Below are positions 41,728-55,242 of a DNA stretch of 64,000 nucleotides, one piece after another. Position 1 is the first letter of the stretch; each line of letters opens with the position of its first letter. Location of the stretch: NCBI GenBank assembly GCA_000711775.1, contig ARYC01002117.1, positions 1-64,000 on the forward strand, read 5' to 3'. Under the pieces are notes generated by a model that had not been told where the DNA came from, made no database searches, and saw only the letters and a program-made list of their open reading frames with translations. The position numbers and the translations under genes are program-made. The DNA is from Oxytricha trifallax (lineage: Eukaryota; Ciliophora; Spirotrichea; Sporadotrichida; Oxytrichidae).

Positions 41728-42011
41728 TTATTTTTAAGATTCATTCGAAATATAGCTAACTTTGTTCATTCTATCAAATATTCTCAAAATTCAGAATTAT
41801 TTTAAAAACATCTGGCATTGATTACTTCATTGAAATCATCAGTCTAACTTCAACATTCCTAAACTTCGAGCATTTAATGAAAATAATGCTAATTTCCAAA
41901 GAATTTAGAGAGGATTATCATCGTAATCCAACACCCAGATAAATTTATATATTCAAAATTTTCCGTTGACAACTAAGAAACATTTTAACAATCGGTTTCC
42001 CCTCAACATTA

Positions 42012-45000
42012 ATGCGAATTAAATACTGGAACTTTAAAACTAAATTTTACTATGGCAAAAAGAAAAAGCCAAATATGTATGAAACTCTTAAGAAATAGAA
42101 AATTAATGAGGGAGAAGCAATAGATATTCAAAAAGATGTTTCCAGGACATTTCCTGACATGATATACTTTCAGAAACCAAACAAGGGTTAGCAAGAATTA
42201 TTGTATATTCTTAATGCAGTTGCCAAGAAAAATTCTAGTACTGGATATATTTAAGGCATGAATTTTCTAGCAGGAACTATATTGATTAATTTGCAAAGAG
42301 GGGAAGAAACTTTCTGGATGATGATGTCTATTCTCAATATAATAAAAATTGCAAATATAGATTTTCAAAGTGGTATTTCTAGTTAATTTTTATACCTACA
42401 AGTTTGATAGCATTTTAGACTTGAAAAGTGGAGGTTTATTCCAAATATTGTGCTACTAATTAGAAGCCTTCATTTAGCATTATTTGCCTAAACTTCATGA
42501 GCATTTCAGAAAGCATAAAATACCAACTGATATCTATGCTGCTAATTGGTTCATTACTATGTTTTGTTGTGAGCTTAGTATGGACTTAGTATTTTGCATT
42601 TTAGATGCTTTCTTACTTGAAGGTATAAAAAGTTTAATCAGGGTGTCATTAGCTATTTTAAGTTGCCTGTAAGAAAGATTATTGAGAATGGACGATGAGG
42701 AATGCATGACTTTTCTAAGTTCATCATAAAAAGACATTGAAATGGATTCTTAAACTTTACTAGCGACAGCCTTTAGTTTCAAAATAACAAACTCTTTACT
42801 GCTAGATCTGGAACTTTTCTATAAACTGAAAACTAGAAATAAACATCCATTACACCATAAGTTGTTTAAGGCTTTTAATAAACTGTCACTTCAAGATGAA
42901 GACATTAGAATTGTAGAATACTGGTTATCATCTGCGAAGCATTTATTTGAACCTCATCCATTCTATAATGAAAAATTTTACTCTCTAAATTTATCATTAA
43001 TTACCTTATAGTTGCTTACTAGAAAACAAGAAACTAAGAAAAAGCATTATTGGATATTGTTACCTGCAACTCCAGATGATTTGAGAGAACTCCTATTTCT
43101 TGAAAGAACTCTCAGTGCTGAAGAAATAGATGAATTTTATCATTAAAACATAAAAAACAGGAAACTTAGAGAAATTGTTGAGGAAATTTAAACTGATGAA
43201 GATTCAGAGATAGCAAATGTCAACAGCTACGCAATTGAAAAGAAAGACATTTAAAATGCTAAAATGTTACAGCCAAGCCTCAGAAAGAAGGAGACTTTAC
43301 ATTCTAAATATGCGCAGGCTCATAGCACTTTGTCCCATACTAAAAGGAAGCCAGGTTAATTCTTGCATTTTAGCACAGATTCAAACAATACCATCCTTGA
43401 ACTTACTCATGATTACAGTAAGGGAGGATATTCTGCAGGTGGAGGCAAAGGGAATAAGGGAAGTTAAGTTAATTAAAATAGTTCTAGTTATGCAGCTAGC
43501 AATTTCTCAAACGGTGACACAAATATAAAGATATTACTTCGATAATTTTGTTATGTAATTTTTATATTTTTACTATAAACTCATTCCTTCTAGTGACTAG
43601 AAAAACTTGCATTTAAGTTTAGTGATGAGAGGCACTGATGAAAACGACATGCTTGTCACTCCAAGAGGAAAGCTTAAAATTAATAACGATTTAAGCACAA
43701 AAAACAAAAGGACTGTATAATAAACTCTGAGAAAGAAAGAAAACGAATCCCCATTTATTAAAATTGTGACAAATACAGCGAAGAGTATATTTGGTAACTT
43801 CTTTAAGACTTAAGATAAGCTGAATAAATCTTATGAGGAATTTCAGGGAGAATAAGTAAAAAATAATCTTCCAGCTTCAAGGCTAGACAAACATAATGTG
43901 AATTTACAGCCATCTTTTGAAAATGAAGTGTTCAAAAAACAAACTAGATCAAAGTCGATACATCAATCAGTTTTAAACCCATCTAACTATCGTGATTCTC
44001 CTGAAATCAGAGTGACAACTTAAACGTACTAATCAAATCAAAACAACTCAAAAAGCCCTTATATTTCTTTGGGCTCTTCTAACAAGAAAAATTAAAAAGA
44101 TTCAAATCCTCTAGCAAACAGTGCGCAATACTCTTCTAAAACTCTTAACCAGCAGGCTTAAATTCATTCATAGAGCACCCATCACGATAATTAAGTTATC
44201 ATGACAACTATGAGAGATTAGCATAAATTGCATGTTACCACTGAGGACAACCATAACATACCAAATAATTAGCCTTTAAATTTTAACACCACAACTCATC
44301 TCTAGCATTAACAGTAAATGGCAAGATTGGCTTAAAGTATAGGTACAGGTTAGAATACCACTATCCAAATGAACTAAGACTACTTTATGAATGATACTAA
44401 TAAAGTTATTATGGGTTTTGGACCAGGTTAGAACTCAGGATTAGGAGTAAGCATGGCTGGAGATATATCAGGAAGCCAATCATCCCCGTTGAATAATCAC
44501 AAAATATCGTACAAGGTTCACAAGCATATCTCCAAAAGTTTAGAGAGAGGCACTTCAGAAATGGAAAGTATGATTGGGGGAGATGAAGACGATGAAGAAT
44601 TGGGCGAGGATTGTGAGATTGATCTCCTCAGTTCTTCAGCAGACTACGCAATTCAAACAGTTGGTGATAACATGAATCTCAAGCGACATTAAGAATTTAA
44701 TGGAGCTAGTAAGAGGCCTGAAATTCTGATTGCAAAGGATCTAGTGGCTGGCGAGGAAGATTAGTACATAGAAAGCCAAAACGTTTCAAACCAGGATATC
44801 TAATATCTAAGAGCAAATAATAATGTACCTCTTTTCAGCATAAACGGAAACTAACTGAGCTAAACTATAAAAGTGACAAGTACTTTCACCATTAACTCTA
44901 ATAACTAGCATCTTAACTTCAAAAAGCAACACTAGTAGAGTAACTACAACAGCAATAACCCCAGGCGAGAATCTAACATTATATAGAGAGACCTAAAAAA

Positions 45001-45439
45001 CATAAAAATAATGAAAAGCTCTCCACCAGTAAGCCCTAAGGAAAGGCAGTAGATGGTCATTCAATCTTAAAATAGCTTGAATAAACAGCCCATAAATGCT
45101 AATAGCGGGATTGCAAATTAGAATTAATTGGCAATCAACAATATGAGTTAGGGGTTGCAATCAATTAAGAGCAATAGTGGTGCTGGCTCATACTAACAAT
45201 ATAATCATACTTAAAATTTTGTTAATAATACAGCAGCTATCAAAAAGAATGGGTGGTTACTGTCCCAAACTTTCGCAGTAATTATAATAAAATTATTTAA
45301 ATTACTAAAATAAATATTCGAACCAAAGATTAAGACAAAAATAATAAACTAAATATTTAACTATTTCTATACCTATGCGTATAATATTACCTGTATAGTG
45401 ATTCTTAAAAAAAGACAATGTTTAGCAAAAGATTCTTGA
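42012..45439 (+). CDS. TBC-domain Rab GTPase-activating protein
   Basis: Stimulates GTP hydrolysis on Rab GTPases. Both catalytic fingers are present: the Arg in IQKDVSRT (about 42130-42155; family motif IxxDxxRT) and the Gln in GYIQGMNFLAG (about 42245-42277; family YxQ). Further TBC helices follow (LPKLHEHFRKHKIPTDIYAANWFITMF), then a long Asn/Ser/Gln-rich tail with an acidic block (GGDEDDEELGEDCEIDLL, about 44580). IESs: 42361-42385 (25 bp, ATTTT), whose removal restores NIDFYTYKFDS, and 43514-43592 (GTGAC). ATG 42012 is the first in frame, but conserved N-terminal helices may lie upstream or in the preceding gene. TGA 45437-45439 ends the last frame; coding quality falls after about 45250. 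Confidence 0.85.
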
Positions 45440-46033
45440 AAATTTTTTAATTTAAGATAAATAAGAATGCTTTGCAATAATTTTAATTTGTTATTATAAA
45501 ATTAAAAACAGAAATTCCCTTATAAAAATTAAGAGTGTATATTTAAATTGGTTTTATGTATCATTCAAATAATGGTAAAATATTAAAATGCATTTTCGTC
45601 AACATTAAATATATAAAAATCTGTATCAATACTTTTAATAACATAGCTTGGAAAAGTTAAATATTTTATGTAGTAAGTAAGGCGACCCAAAAGAAATGAA
45701 AAACTTCTTTTTATATCATACATAAACTTTAATTTGTAATATTTTCTCAATTATCTGTATTCAACAAACAAAAGGAATATTAATAAACCTCGTATTTTAC
45801 TTGTGAATTAAGTTCTTGGTGGTTTAAATCAACTAATAAAATATAATAGTTTTTTATATTAATTTTGCTTTAAATAAATTAAAATAAACCCTATCAAATT
45901 AAATATATAATAGATTGTATTATATTTACAATTGTATTAAAAATTAATAAATATAAAATTTTTATTTTGCTACTAAATTGTTTTATTAATTCCATTTCTT
46001 TAAATTTGAATAAAGTGGCTATTTTTTTAATAG
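45440..46033. other. AT-rich spacer next to kinase break
   Basis: About 590 bp with no coding frame. It starts at the TBC gene end and reaches the 13-bp repeat where the kinase N-lobe segment breaks off. It may contain the TBC 3' end and kinase-flanking germline DNA. Confidence 0.55.
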
Positions 46034-46046
46034 TAAATCCAAAATC
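46034..46046. repeat. 13-bp long-range pointer, copy 2
   Basis: TAAATCCAAAATC, identical to 25474-25486. It marks the 3' edge of the N-terminal kinase segment on the minus strand. Confidence 0.75.
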
Positions 46047-49000
46047 GATAATCTTGATTAAGAAAGGTCTGTCATCTTCAGGGTTTTAGGAATTATTCTC
46101 TACCAATAGTATATTGTCAAGTTTCAAATCTCTGTGAGCGATTCCCTTAGAGTGCATGAATTTGACACCAGTAAGCAGCTATTTAATAATTTACTTCACA
46201 TCTTCCTCCGGAATAAATCTCCCAGCATAGTTTTTTTCCTTCACATATTCGTACAAGCTTTTACCTTCAACGTGTTCCATGACCAAATTGAGGGTTTTCT
46301 TGGTATCAATTGACTCATAAAGTCTGACTATATTTGGATGCTCGAGTCTTCTGAGCAGCTAAATTTCTCTTGATACTGACCGCTTTCTAGAAGCGTTGGA
46401 TAGAATTTTCTCCTTATCGTAAATTTTCATAGCTATTCTATCGTTTGTCTTTTTATTAAAAGCTGTATGCACAACTGCATAAGCTCCCTCCCCTAATTTC
46501 TTACCCAAAGTATAATCGTTAATGTTTGTCGATTTTGATCTGGAATGGGGATTATGCAGAGATTCTCTTAATTCTATAGAAGACGAATTTTTATTTTAAT
46601 CTCTGTCAAAATCTTTATTTAGCAATTAGTTCTCATTTTTAACTTCATCTTCATCATCGTGTATGTTTACATACAATTTTGTTGGGCAGTATGGCTCTGG
46701 AGACTTTATTTGTTTTTAGAGAGAAAAATTATTATTTAAGTCTTTTCTAGCAGTTTGGCTACCTTTTCTCTAAACTGATGAAAAACTTTATATCAAATTT
46801 TTCATGGTATTCGCATTTGTATATCCATGGCTTGGTTTTTAATTTTTAACAGTATCCATACCCAAAATCTTCCTCATTTAATTTGCTGCATCAATTTTAA
46901 TCTGATTTTCTGGTTGCTTAGAGGCTGTCTAGAGCTTAGAGTTGAAGCTTTACTTGTATTAAGGGGAAGTCAACTGTGTTTGCGGAGATGTAACTGGCCT
47001 TGCAGACAGTATTAAATTCTTAGTAAGATTATTTCTTATTTTTCTGGGTTTATAGCCTCTTAAAGACTTATTAGAAGGCACCAATTACTTTTCTTAATTC
47101 AATACAATCAAGGGTTTTGATTCAGTTTGGTATTGATTCTTTTGCAAATGAAATTAATTTAATTTTGAATTAATAACAATTAAATGACTATCAGTAGGTA
47201 CATTTTAAGTTATACCTTGGAATTTATGCTTTGGTTTCTCCCCAGATCCCTTGACTGATTCATTAACTTTCTAGTGATGATTCTTGATGACTTCTTAGAG
47301 TACTACCAACTTATTTTTTATGCGATCATTTACTTCTTGAGATAAAGTTCTCAGCTTCTTATCAATTATGCTGGTTGTTGATAAAACCTATTTCCTAAAT
47401 ATTATGAAGTATAAGATGAAATGACATGATAAATTAAAATTAAATAATTAGAACTCTTGATTAACATATTATTATTTAAAATAAAAAACCAAAAAAGTAC
47501 ATAATAAATTAGGAGTAATATTAATATAACAATACTAACAAAAAGTAGGTGTCATTTTGATTAAAGGCATCATTTCTTGAATTAAAAGTAAAACTTATTT
47601 TAAAAACTAATACAATTGTGATGATTTTTTTATAAATTTATTTCCTCTTATTAATTTTTAATTTCAATTATGGGCATTTATACATTTGTTAAGTCTAATA
47701 TCGATTGGTTAGATTTAATTTGCTTAAATATTTGATGAGCTATATCCAGTAGCACTTTAACGGCCTGAGGTTGTAATGTTAAAGAGATTGTTGGATCTTG
47801 GAGTCAACTGCATGTTCAATTAATATCAATCTATAATTAATCATGGTTAAGTAAAAATGAGATTATAAATAATTTTCAATCCATTTTATGTGAATGGCTA
47901 ATTGTGATAAGTTTGAGCTTAGTAAGTTTAGTTATTTCCACAACCAAATAAGAATCCAGAGTCTTAGTTAAACCCAGATCCTGGCCCGCCTTCAGCGAAT
48001 GAATACTTTTGATTTCCTTTTGTATTATAATTACTCTAAGTGTTAAGGTAAGTGTGCGAGCTACTTGCCATGTTTTAAATCTTCTCTGAGCTTTTATTAT
48101 GAGACATCTGTCTTACATGACTGATTTATTAAGAATTAGTTGTGTTTTTGGAGTTACTGTTCAAGTAGTGCTTGAAATAAGATTTAAACTTGTCCTTTCG
48201 ATTCTTGGAAGTTGCTTAGTTTTGCATGGTCTTAGGATTTGAAGTTGTGGTGGCGCTTGTAATTGTGCTGGATCTCACATGAGGGTGCTGCTAGTTAGTT
48301 AAGATTGATTCTCTATGGAAAGATTTTATCATGCTTGATTGAAATTTATTCAAGCTTTGGTTACTATTAGCGCTTTCGTTTCATAATAAATAATTAAAAG
48401 TATGAAAACTATATAGAATATTTGAGTTTCTCTTTCTTTGCTAATATGCAACGTTGTTATTTGAGGTTATAGTAGTATTAGTTTCCTATCTATCAGCTGC
48501 AAAAGATGAAAAGTTATTTACTTTAGTATTTGATGAGGGTCTTGCCGTAATTGATCCAAGTTGAGCCTTAAACTTAATTTAAGAAGCTGAGGAGTTTAAA
48601 CTGTACTTTTATTATTGAAGTTTCTCTTTGTTCTATGCATGTGTGAAGGATTAAAGATTTTAATTTTATTTGTAATATCTCTGATTGGGAGACTTAGTTT
48701 TAAGTTGATAAGTTGCAACTTTGGGTGATAAAGTTTACTTTAGTAGTTTTTAGATTTGAGAAGTAGTTGATTCCTTTGCACCAGAGTTGTTCGTTTAGAG
48801 TACTCGTTGTATCGATGTTATTCTAGGAGTTTTAGATGGGGACTTACTTGGAGAAAGTTTGTCATCTCTTGACAAGAGAAGGAGATTTTCCTTTTCATTG
48901 TAATGAGAAGGACTTGGCATAGTCATTAATTAGATCAGAGTATTTTCTGCACCTAGTACTTTTGGCTCTAATTTATGAGCTTTGCTATATTTACTCTTGG

Positions 49001-49454
49001 CAGAACTTTTGTTCAAGCTGCTTTAATTATGCTGATATTTATTGCCTAGCGAGATACTACCTTGACCCATCCCTAAACTTGATCCAATGTTCATTCCCAA
49101 AAAGGATTACCCAACAGTTTGATTGAAAGACATGGAAGTGTTAATCAGAGATTATCTGACCGGCTATCTCATATAAATCGAAGCTTTCTTTACAGATCCA
49201 TGAATACCAACGCTATTCGCATTTTTTATGCTTTAATAATTTTTAGAAGAGCTTTTTGCTTTCTAGCCTGATAAGTTTGAATACCTGGAAGTTAAAGTTC
49301 CACTCGTGGTCACTGCAATATTTGATTCCAAAAGATTATAATGATGATCTTATCCACCCGAAATTGTATTTTAATTCGCATTTATGCTTTATTCTGTGGG
49401 CTTACTTTGCGTGGTTAAGTACGCTTTGTAGCCACTCATTCGTTTTGCTGTCAT
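46034..49454 (-). CDS. Protein kinase gene, N-terminal half
   Basis: Starts at ATG 49454 with a long Ser/Asn/Lys-rich region, then a coiled coil (IFKQIKSNQSILDL; KKLRTLSQEVNDRIKNKL), then kinase subdomains I-VII: LGKKLGEGAYAVVHTA, IAMKIYDKEKIL, REIQLLRRLEHPNIVRLY, AHRDLKLDNILL and KIIDFGF. Homology stops exactly at DFGF (46034-46046); the following codons are not kinase-like and no APE, DVWxxG or C-lobe follows. The missing half is at 24706-25486. IES 47371-47672 (pointer CATAATTGA, 302 bp); other interruptions are near 47850 and 48370-48410. The combined product would be a coiled-coil Ser/Thr kinase with N- and C-terminal disordered tails. Confidence 0.85.
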
Positions 49455-49976
49455 TAGTAGAGATTTAAATATTACAATACACTTATTAGGAATTTTCCTT
49501 ATTTAAACTCTTAAAAGCTTATAAAATTTATAATAAATTAGAGTTACTCAAATTTGAAATGTAATAGTGATCTATTTTGATGTTGTTTATTATTAGATAT
49601 TTAAGAGAGTATTGCTGTTGCTTCTTTTATCTTTTAGTAATTGCAAAATTACTTATTTTTATGCCCTAATTATATAATTTCAATATTTTTACTTTAAAAT
49701 TATGGAGTTGTTATAAAATACATATTTTTTAAAGTTATCATAGAATTTTGAAACACCCATAAATTTTAACGACTATAAATTGTTTTATTAGTACAAATTT
49801 AATCAATAGTAAAAGCAAAGAAATAAATTTATCATAAGACACTCATTGTTTTTAATTTCTCTAGTAAATCCTATATAAAAATATTAATTCATTTTATAAT
49901 TCTCTTACTTTGTTTTCATAGATAAATCTCTAATTAGTGTTTTAATATATATAATTTTTATATAAATTACAAAAAT
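49455..49976. other. AT-rich spacer
   Basis: About 520 bp upstream of the kinase start and downstream of the next minus-strand gene. No coding frame or repeat seen. Confidence 0.6.
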
Positions 49977-52055
49977 TCATATAGTATATTATAGTATATA
50001 GTTAGATGTGTTCTCAAAAGACTTATGTCCTCCAAAAGCAATCTAAATATCTGAATAAGCGATATTTATTTAATTTTTTAATCTCTCACCAAGTGTCCTT
50101 AAAGAATCAATTTCATTGCTTTACTCATATGCCTAAAAAAATAGAATATTTCAATATTTTACCACAAATAATACCAATAATTTAAAAATTTAGAAATATA
50201 TTAAAAAACTTACTTTAAACTTATCAATAGACCTGAATATGTTCCTCATAAGATGGTTTATCTCATACACCAATTCGCATTGCTATAGTAACTATTCAAG
50301 CGCCATATTTTCATTTTATATATTGTTTTAGATGTGCTTTTTAACAAAAGCTTAAGCTATTGATTTGGAATAGTCTGGGGTTAGAAGTCTGGAAAATAAA
50401 AATCTCAAAGTGCTCAAAGATTTCTAGAAGAGTTAAATTATATTGATTTTCAAATGACTCTTATAAGGAAGTTAATTCATTTATGATTTATCAAGAAATA
50501 AATTTAAGTTGCTTAAACATAGGTTTATCCTGATTTTTTAGTTAAGATTTATAGTACTTTACTTCAGTTTCACTCAATAAGCTCTCTCCCTCTCTAAATT
50601 TTTGCTATAAAATTTCTTGAACCCCCATCCCACTCTATAGTTCTTAATAAATTCCACTGTTATACCAATCAAATTCCAAGATTTTCTTTATAATCTAGCT
50701 GCTTGTGTAGGGCTATTAATCATTTGAATTCTTTGTTTTCAATTTCTGATTAGAATTTTATAGCAGTTTATTTCTGCTGCTTGTCAAGACAGTTGAAAAG
50801 TTTCTGCCCCTGAGATCGTTGAAGCTTAACCGTTGCGAATATTTTGTAAGTTCTTTTAATTTGAAAGGGGCCGGTTTTAAGATTTGGGCTTTGAGAATGA
50901 TTGAAGGTTTGTTAGATAATTATGCCAGACTCTTTGCAAAAATAGGTCTAAATTAGAATTACTATAAAAGCATATTTTAACCCTCTGAAATCGATAAAAA
51001 AATTAACACACTCTGAAATGAACTATTTAACTGTGATTTTTAATCAAGCTTCAATAAATTTTATTTCCTAAACGTGTTATTTAAATTCTTCTAGAGGAGC
51101 TCAGCCTAAGATTTCTATCTAGCTTCTAATTTCTCTATTTATATCTATTTAAAATCTACTGTTTAAAATGGCAGCTTCGATATCTTCGGCTGTGACAAAC
51201 TTTAGTTATTTCTCTTTAATTTCTTAACTTTTAACTTCCCCTTTTTATTTCTTTTTCCAGTGAAATTCTCTGCAGTATTAAACATTGTGTCTTTAATTGG
51301 CTCGAAATCATGTTCATAATCTTTCTCTTAACTATACAATCTTTCCAATGAGTCAATTTAAGGCTGGTTTCTTTTTGATTTATAGAATTTATTCTTTTAT
51401 GTACTAGTGTTGTGAGTAGATGTTATTTTTATTTCTTGGAGAGGTTTGGACTCAAACAAAATTAATTGAGGGTTGAAATATTGGGCTTGATGTTCTGATT
51501 TATGATTCATGTTAGCTTGGTTTCTTGAGGTAAAATAATTCAGCTAACTGTTATTAAAAAAAGTAATAGATATTGTCAGAATAATTTAATAATCTATACA
51601 CTCAAACACAGAAAGAATTATAAAATTTAAGTGAGCTAATTTGAGAATCTTTTAATTAGTTTTTTAAAATTAAAATTTATTCTTAATAATTTGAATATAA
51701 TTCTTGATGTTATTTCTGTAATTAAATACTTCATCATCTTATATATTCATAGAATTCCTGTCAATCGGTTTTAACTGCTTAACTTATTTTTTCCTCAATC
51801 TTTTCAATGATTGCTCCTGTGATGTGCTTTCATTAATAGCTGAATTATCCATTGTGGTTTGATTCCTTACATGCCTGTTTGTTTTAGAGTTGAAACCTAG
51901 AAGCTTTATTTTCTTTTTTAGGTCATCAAATGTGCTATTTAGGTTTACTTTTTTAGGTTCGATTTTATTTCTTTTGTTCTATTTTTTTATTTTTAATTTT
52001 TTGATTGGTTATAAGTGTTGATTTAGTGACTCTTACTTCTAATGTGAAATAAGTA
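49977..52055 (-). CDS. Coiled-coil protein, unknown
   Basis: Not recognised. Coding runs from at least 52055 (no start found; internal ATG at 51852, MDNSAINESTS) to TGA 49977-49979. Lys/Gln/Asn-rich N-terminal part, then helical coiled-coil segments (KFREGESLLSETEVKYY; LLQQCELVYEINHLMRNIF). An intron with GTAAGT lies at about 50160-50213, between FRSIDKFK and AYEQSNE. IESs include one near 50480-50520 (pointer AACTT), one near 50615-50680 (AAGAAA) and one near 50990-51020 (9-bp repeat ATTTCAGAG). A 9-bp excision with pointer ATT near 50725 would remove a TGA, but this is tentative. Frames overlap here, so details are uncertain. Confidence 0.6.
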
Positions 52056-52562
52056 ATTTAATTGATTAAAAATAAAAATAAAAAAAATAATAGAGTAACC
52101 AATTTTATTGACAAAAAATTATTTTATCAATCTTGTGAGAATATAATCATTGTCCATTTTAAAATTGCTAATATATTAAAACTACAATTAGAATGTTGTA
52201 ATTTCAATAAATATATTCAGATTGTTGTTTAAAATAGGGTTCTTTGAATTTTTTTAAAAAAATATACAATCAGACCGAATGAGTCTACTTTATTTATAAT
52301 ACTTTGATTTAGATATTCATATAATTTCAAAGTTAAAATATGTAAATATGTGAATATCTTAATACTCTAATGACTAAATAAAGTTATTCTGGGCCCAAGA
52401 TAAATATAAGTTTAACGATTCATATTTTTCTCATAAAAATTTGATGCTCCTTTTTAGACAACTAATTGAAAGATGAAACAATAGGTAAAAACTATATATT
52501 GTAATCAAAATTAAAGCCCATAACTATATTAGTAATCTTTCCCCTTTAATAATTTTATTTTA
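52056..52562. other. AT-rich spacer
   Basis: About 510 bp between two minus-strand genes, with no coding frame. It includes the 3' flank of the gene ending at 52563. Confidence 0.55.
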
Positions 52563-53420
52563 TCAATACTAATCTTCTTCGACTTTTTATTCAAGAATAA
52601 TGCTTGACATAATTTGATTCAAATCCAGCTCATTTATCTAATTCTATCTCCTATACTCGTTAAAATTATTACTATTGTTATCTTCACGTTAATATTGTCT
52701 CTTATTAATTTTATCAATATAATTGTTATTAATATTGTTTTTGCTGTTATTATGCAAATCAGTAAAGCTAAATTCAAAGTAATTTTGCTTTGAATTCTTA
52801 GGTAGTTTTAGATTATTTTTATTAGAAATTTATTGTTAAATGAAATTTGTGGTTGTAGAATTAATTTTTAAGTTTTCTGTTGTTTATTTCAAAGTTTGTA
52901 AATTTCTAGTTTTTCCAGAAAATAATTGAGAATTTTCTTATTGATTGTTTTAGTTGTAGTTTTTCACAGTTTAAAGCATAGGTATGTTTATAATTTATCT
53001 ATTATTTATAATAGATAAATTAAGAATGAAAATAGGTAGATGCTATGGCAGATTATTTGTCTAATTTATTTTGAAATCTTAATAATTTTAATTTAAATCA
53101 ATCTTTCTTTCTCTCTTTGTACTCTTCCACTTTTATTCCCATCTAATTTTTTCATAATGAATTCCTGTGTATAATCAAAACTGAAATTATTGTTATTTTT
53201 GACATAAAACTCGCTTTTTATTTAGGATTCATTATTCTTTCTGCTTTTGCTTCTATACTTTGTTTAATAATTTGTAGTGGTTAAAGAATCATAGATGATA
53301 TTATTATTTTATGGATTATTTATGAAACTATTTGTGGATATTGGGTTTATAGTTGAGAAGTTTTGATTCTTTTGATGGGAAATTGATTAAAATTTCGGTT
53401 ATACTTTCCTGACATGTTCA
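52563..53420 (-). CDS. Small Asn/Lys-rich protein, unknown
   Basis: Not recognised. The frame KPSISHQK-like to FDYTQEFIMKKLDG and later TDLHNNSKNNINN ends at TGA 52563-52565 (EQKVEEDQY). An ATG lies at about 53420 (MSGKYNRNF), but it is in a different frame from the downstream coding, so the start or a junction is unresolved. At least one IES lies near 52930-53100. Very Asn-rich; no domain seen. Confidence 0.45.
52991..53022. repeat. Perfect hairpin in an AT-rich interruption
   Basis: A 15-bp inverted repeat with a 2-base loop (TAATTTATCTATTAT and its complement), probably inside an IES of the small Asn-rich gene. Confidence 0.75.
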
Positions 53421-53661
53421 TAAAAATAATTAGATAGATTTAAATTTATTTTTAAAATAAGAAATATATAGAGGGAAATGATTAAATAAAAAATTTGAAA
53501 GAGATATTTTTTTTAAAAATATATTGTTTGTTCATCCATTTTTATAATTATAAAAAGACAGTAAAAATTAATTCATTAAAACTAATTTTATTAATACATC
53601 TCGATTATTATGATTACAATTATTATTATTAAAAATGAAGAAATAAAACATAGAGAAAACA

Positions 53662-55152
53662 ATGAAAAAACGTAAGTTTTTCACTGAGAAGCGTCGCTTA
53701 GAATCCTAAGAATTGCAGTTTTTCATGATGAGTGCTGACAATAGGAAATTAAGAGTGAAGCATGGTGCTAATTTATTTCAAGTTTTGAGGGATTAACAAC
53801 AGGTTAATTAGTAACCATTAAGTTTAATAGAAACTGCCATTCCACAAGCTGTGAGGGATGATTTGGAAACTAAGTCTAGATTAAACATTAATAATCAAAC
53901 ATAATTACTTACTTTATATTGGCTTCATAATATCATTAATGTTCTTAGTTTAGAAATTTACCCTATTATAAATTGTCTAGAGTTTTATAATTTTTTAAAT
54001 GAAAATATTTAGCCTTAAATCAAACAGCTTTAGTGAGTGGTGCAGGAGCTCCTCATTCAATAAACACGTCTCTAGTCTAATAAAACCAATCATAGTAAAT
54101 CCCATAAAACAACAGACAAAAAATAAACACTTTAAGAAGAGTATCTTTAACTGCTCAACACTAGAGAATTCCTTAAACTTAAAATTCCACTACTATAAAT
54201 CACTAAAAACAGCCCTCTTAAAATATAAATTCACTATAAAACACTTAGTAAACTATGCAAAGGAATATGTCTCAGCCTACTCTATTGTAAAATTCAAACA
54301 TTAAAAATGAGTAGAGACAAAGTTTAAGTACATAATTGTAAGGGATATTATTGAGTGACTATGTTACAGATACCAGATTCAATCCAGTTAGAGAGATATA
54401 AAAGGAGAGGAATATTTAGGAATTCTTTTAGTAGAAGTACTTGCTGCTTAACGAATATCTCTCAGATTATAGTCAATATTATTGGAAATTTTTAATCAAA
54501 TCTAACCCAGTGATTTATTATTTCAGATTATAACAATGATGATGGGGATGAAGATAATGATGGGTTGTATGGGTCACCCAGGCCAATACAATCAAACATT
54601 TCCACTGCATATATGAGATCTAGACAAGGCAAGAAGCGCTACTAAGTAAAACGTGTCATGTCTCAAGCCGACTTACTTTCTCAAAATTAGCTGAAATAAA
54701 ATCTCGGAAATCATTATCTCAACCCGAAATCAAGAGCCGACCAGTTTATAGAACAAATCGAATAATAAGTAGTTAAGTAAGTGGACAAAGAGTGGAGATA
54801 TAAATATAATGTGGAGGCTGAACAGATGGCTTTGAAGCAGGAAATTTAGAAAATTAGTGAGCAAAGCAAGAGAAGAATTCAAATGTTTGTGGATCCCAGA
54901 AGCCACAAGATCAGAGATAATTTTCAAGTTTTGAATAAAAATTTGACTGAAATTCGCAAATTAGATCCAAATATGAATCTATTGTCTAAAATGACACAAG
55001 GTAATAGATTCAGTAGTAGGCCATCATAAACTAGAATATCTATGAGACAATCGATAGATAAATTAAATACAGCTGACTGGAAGCATAAATCTAATGCGGA
55101 AGTACTTAATGAGATACTTAAAATTGGAAGATCAACTACGAAGTAATAGTGA
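53662..55152 (+). CDS. Gln/Ser-rich protein with charged C-terminus
   Basis: Not recognised. ATG 53662 (MKKRKFFTEKRRLE) to TGA 55150-55152. N-terminal basic region, Gln/Ser/Thr-rich middle, then an acidic patch (NNDDGDEDNDG) and a charged helical C-terminus (QQVVKQVDKEWRYKYNVEAE). IESs: 53893-54017 (pointer AATCAAACA, 9 bp) and 54462-54522 (TCAGATTATA, 10 bp). The second joins LSDYNNDDG in frame. Two alternative frames across 54000-54300 also lack TGA but fit neither neighbour. Confidence 0.75.
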
Positions 55153-55242
55153 TGATATTAAACAAAATTTTTAAGGAAATTAATTATCACATTTTTTTTC
55201 AAATAATAAATCACAAGATTTGAACTTCGTTAATTTAATAAT

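Larger units (their letters stand above)
25487..46033. other. 20.5-kb gap between two parts of one kinase gene
   Basis: The interval separates the N-lobe and C-lobe segments of the minus-strand kinase and holds six other loci on both strands. It acts as a giant non-kinase insert that must be bypassed when the kinase chromosome is assembled. The interval cannot be discarded as a simple IES, because its genes are themselves expected to be retained. Confidence 0.75.

Noticed and set aside
47690-47840. Plus-strand coding segment (FDELYPVALQRPEVV frame)
   Set aside because: The opposite strand reads as part of the kinase gene's N-terminal coiled coil and joins in frame through the CATAATTGA pointer, so the plus frame is a shadow.
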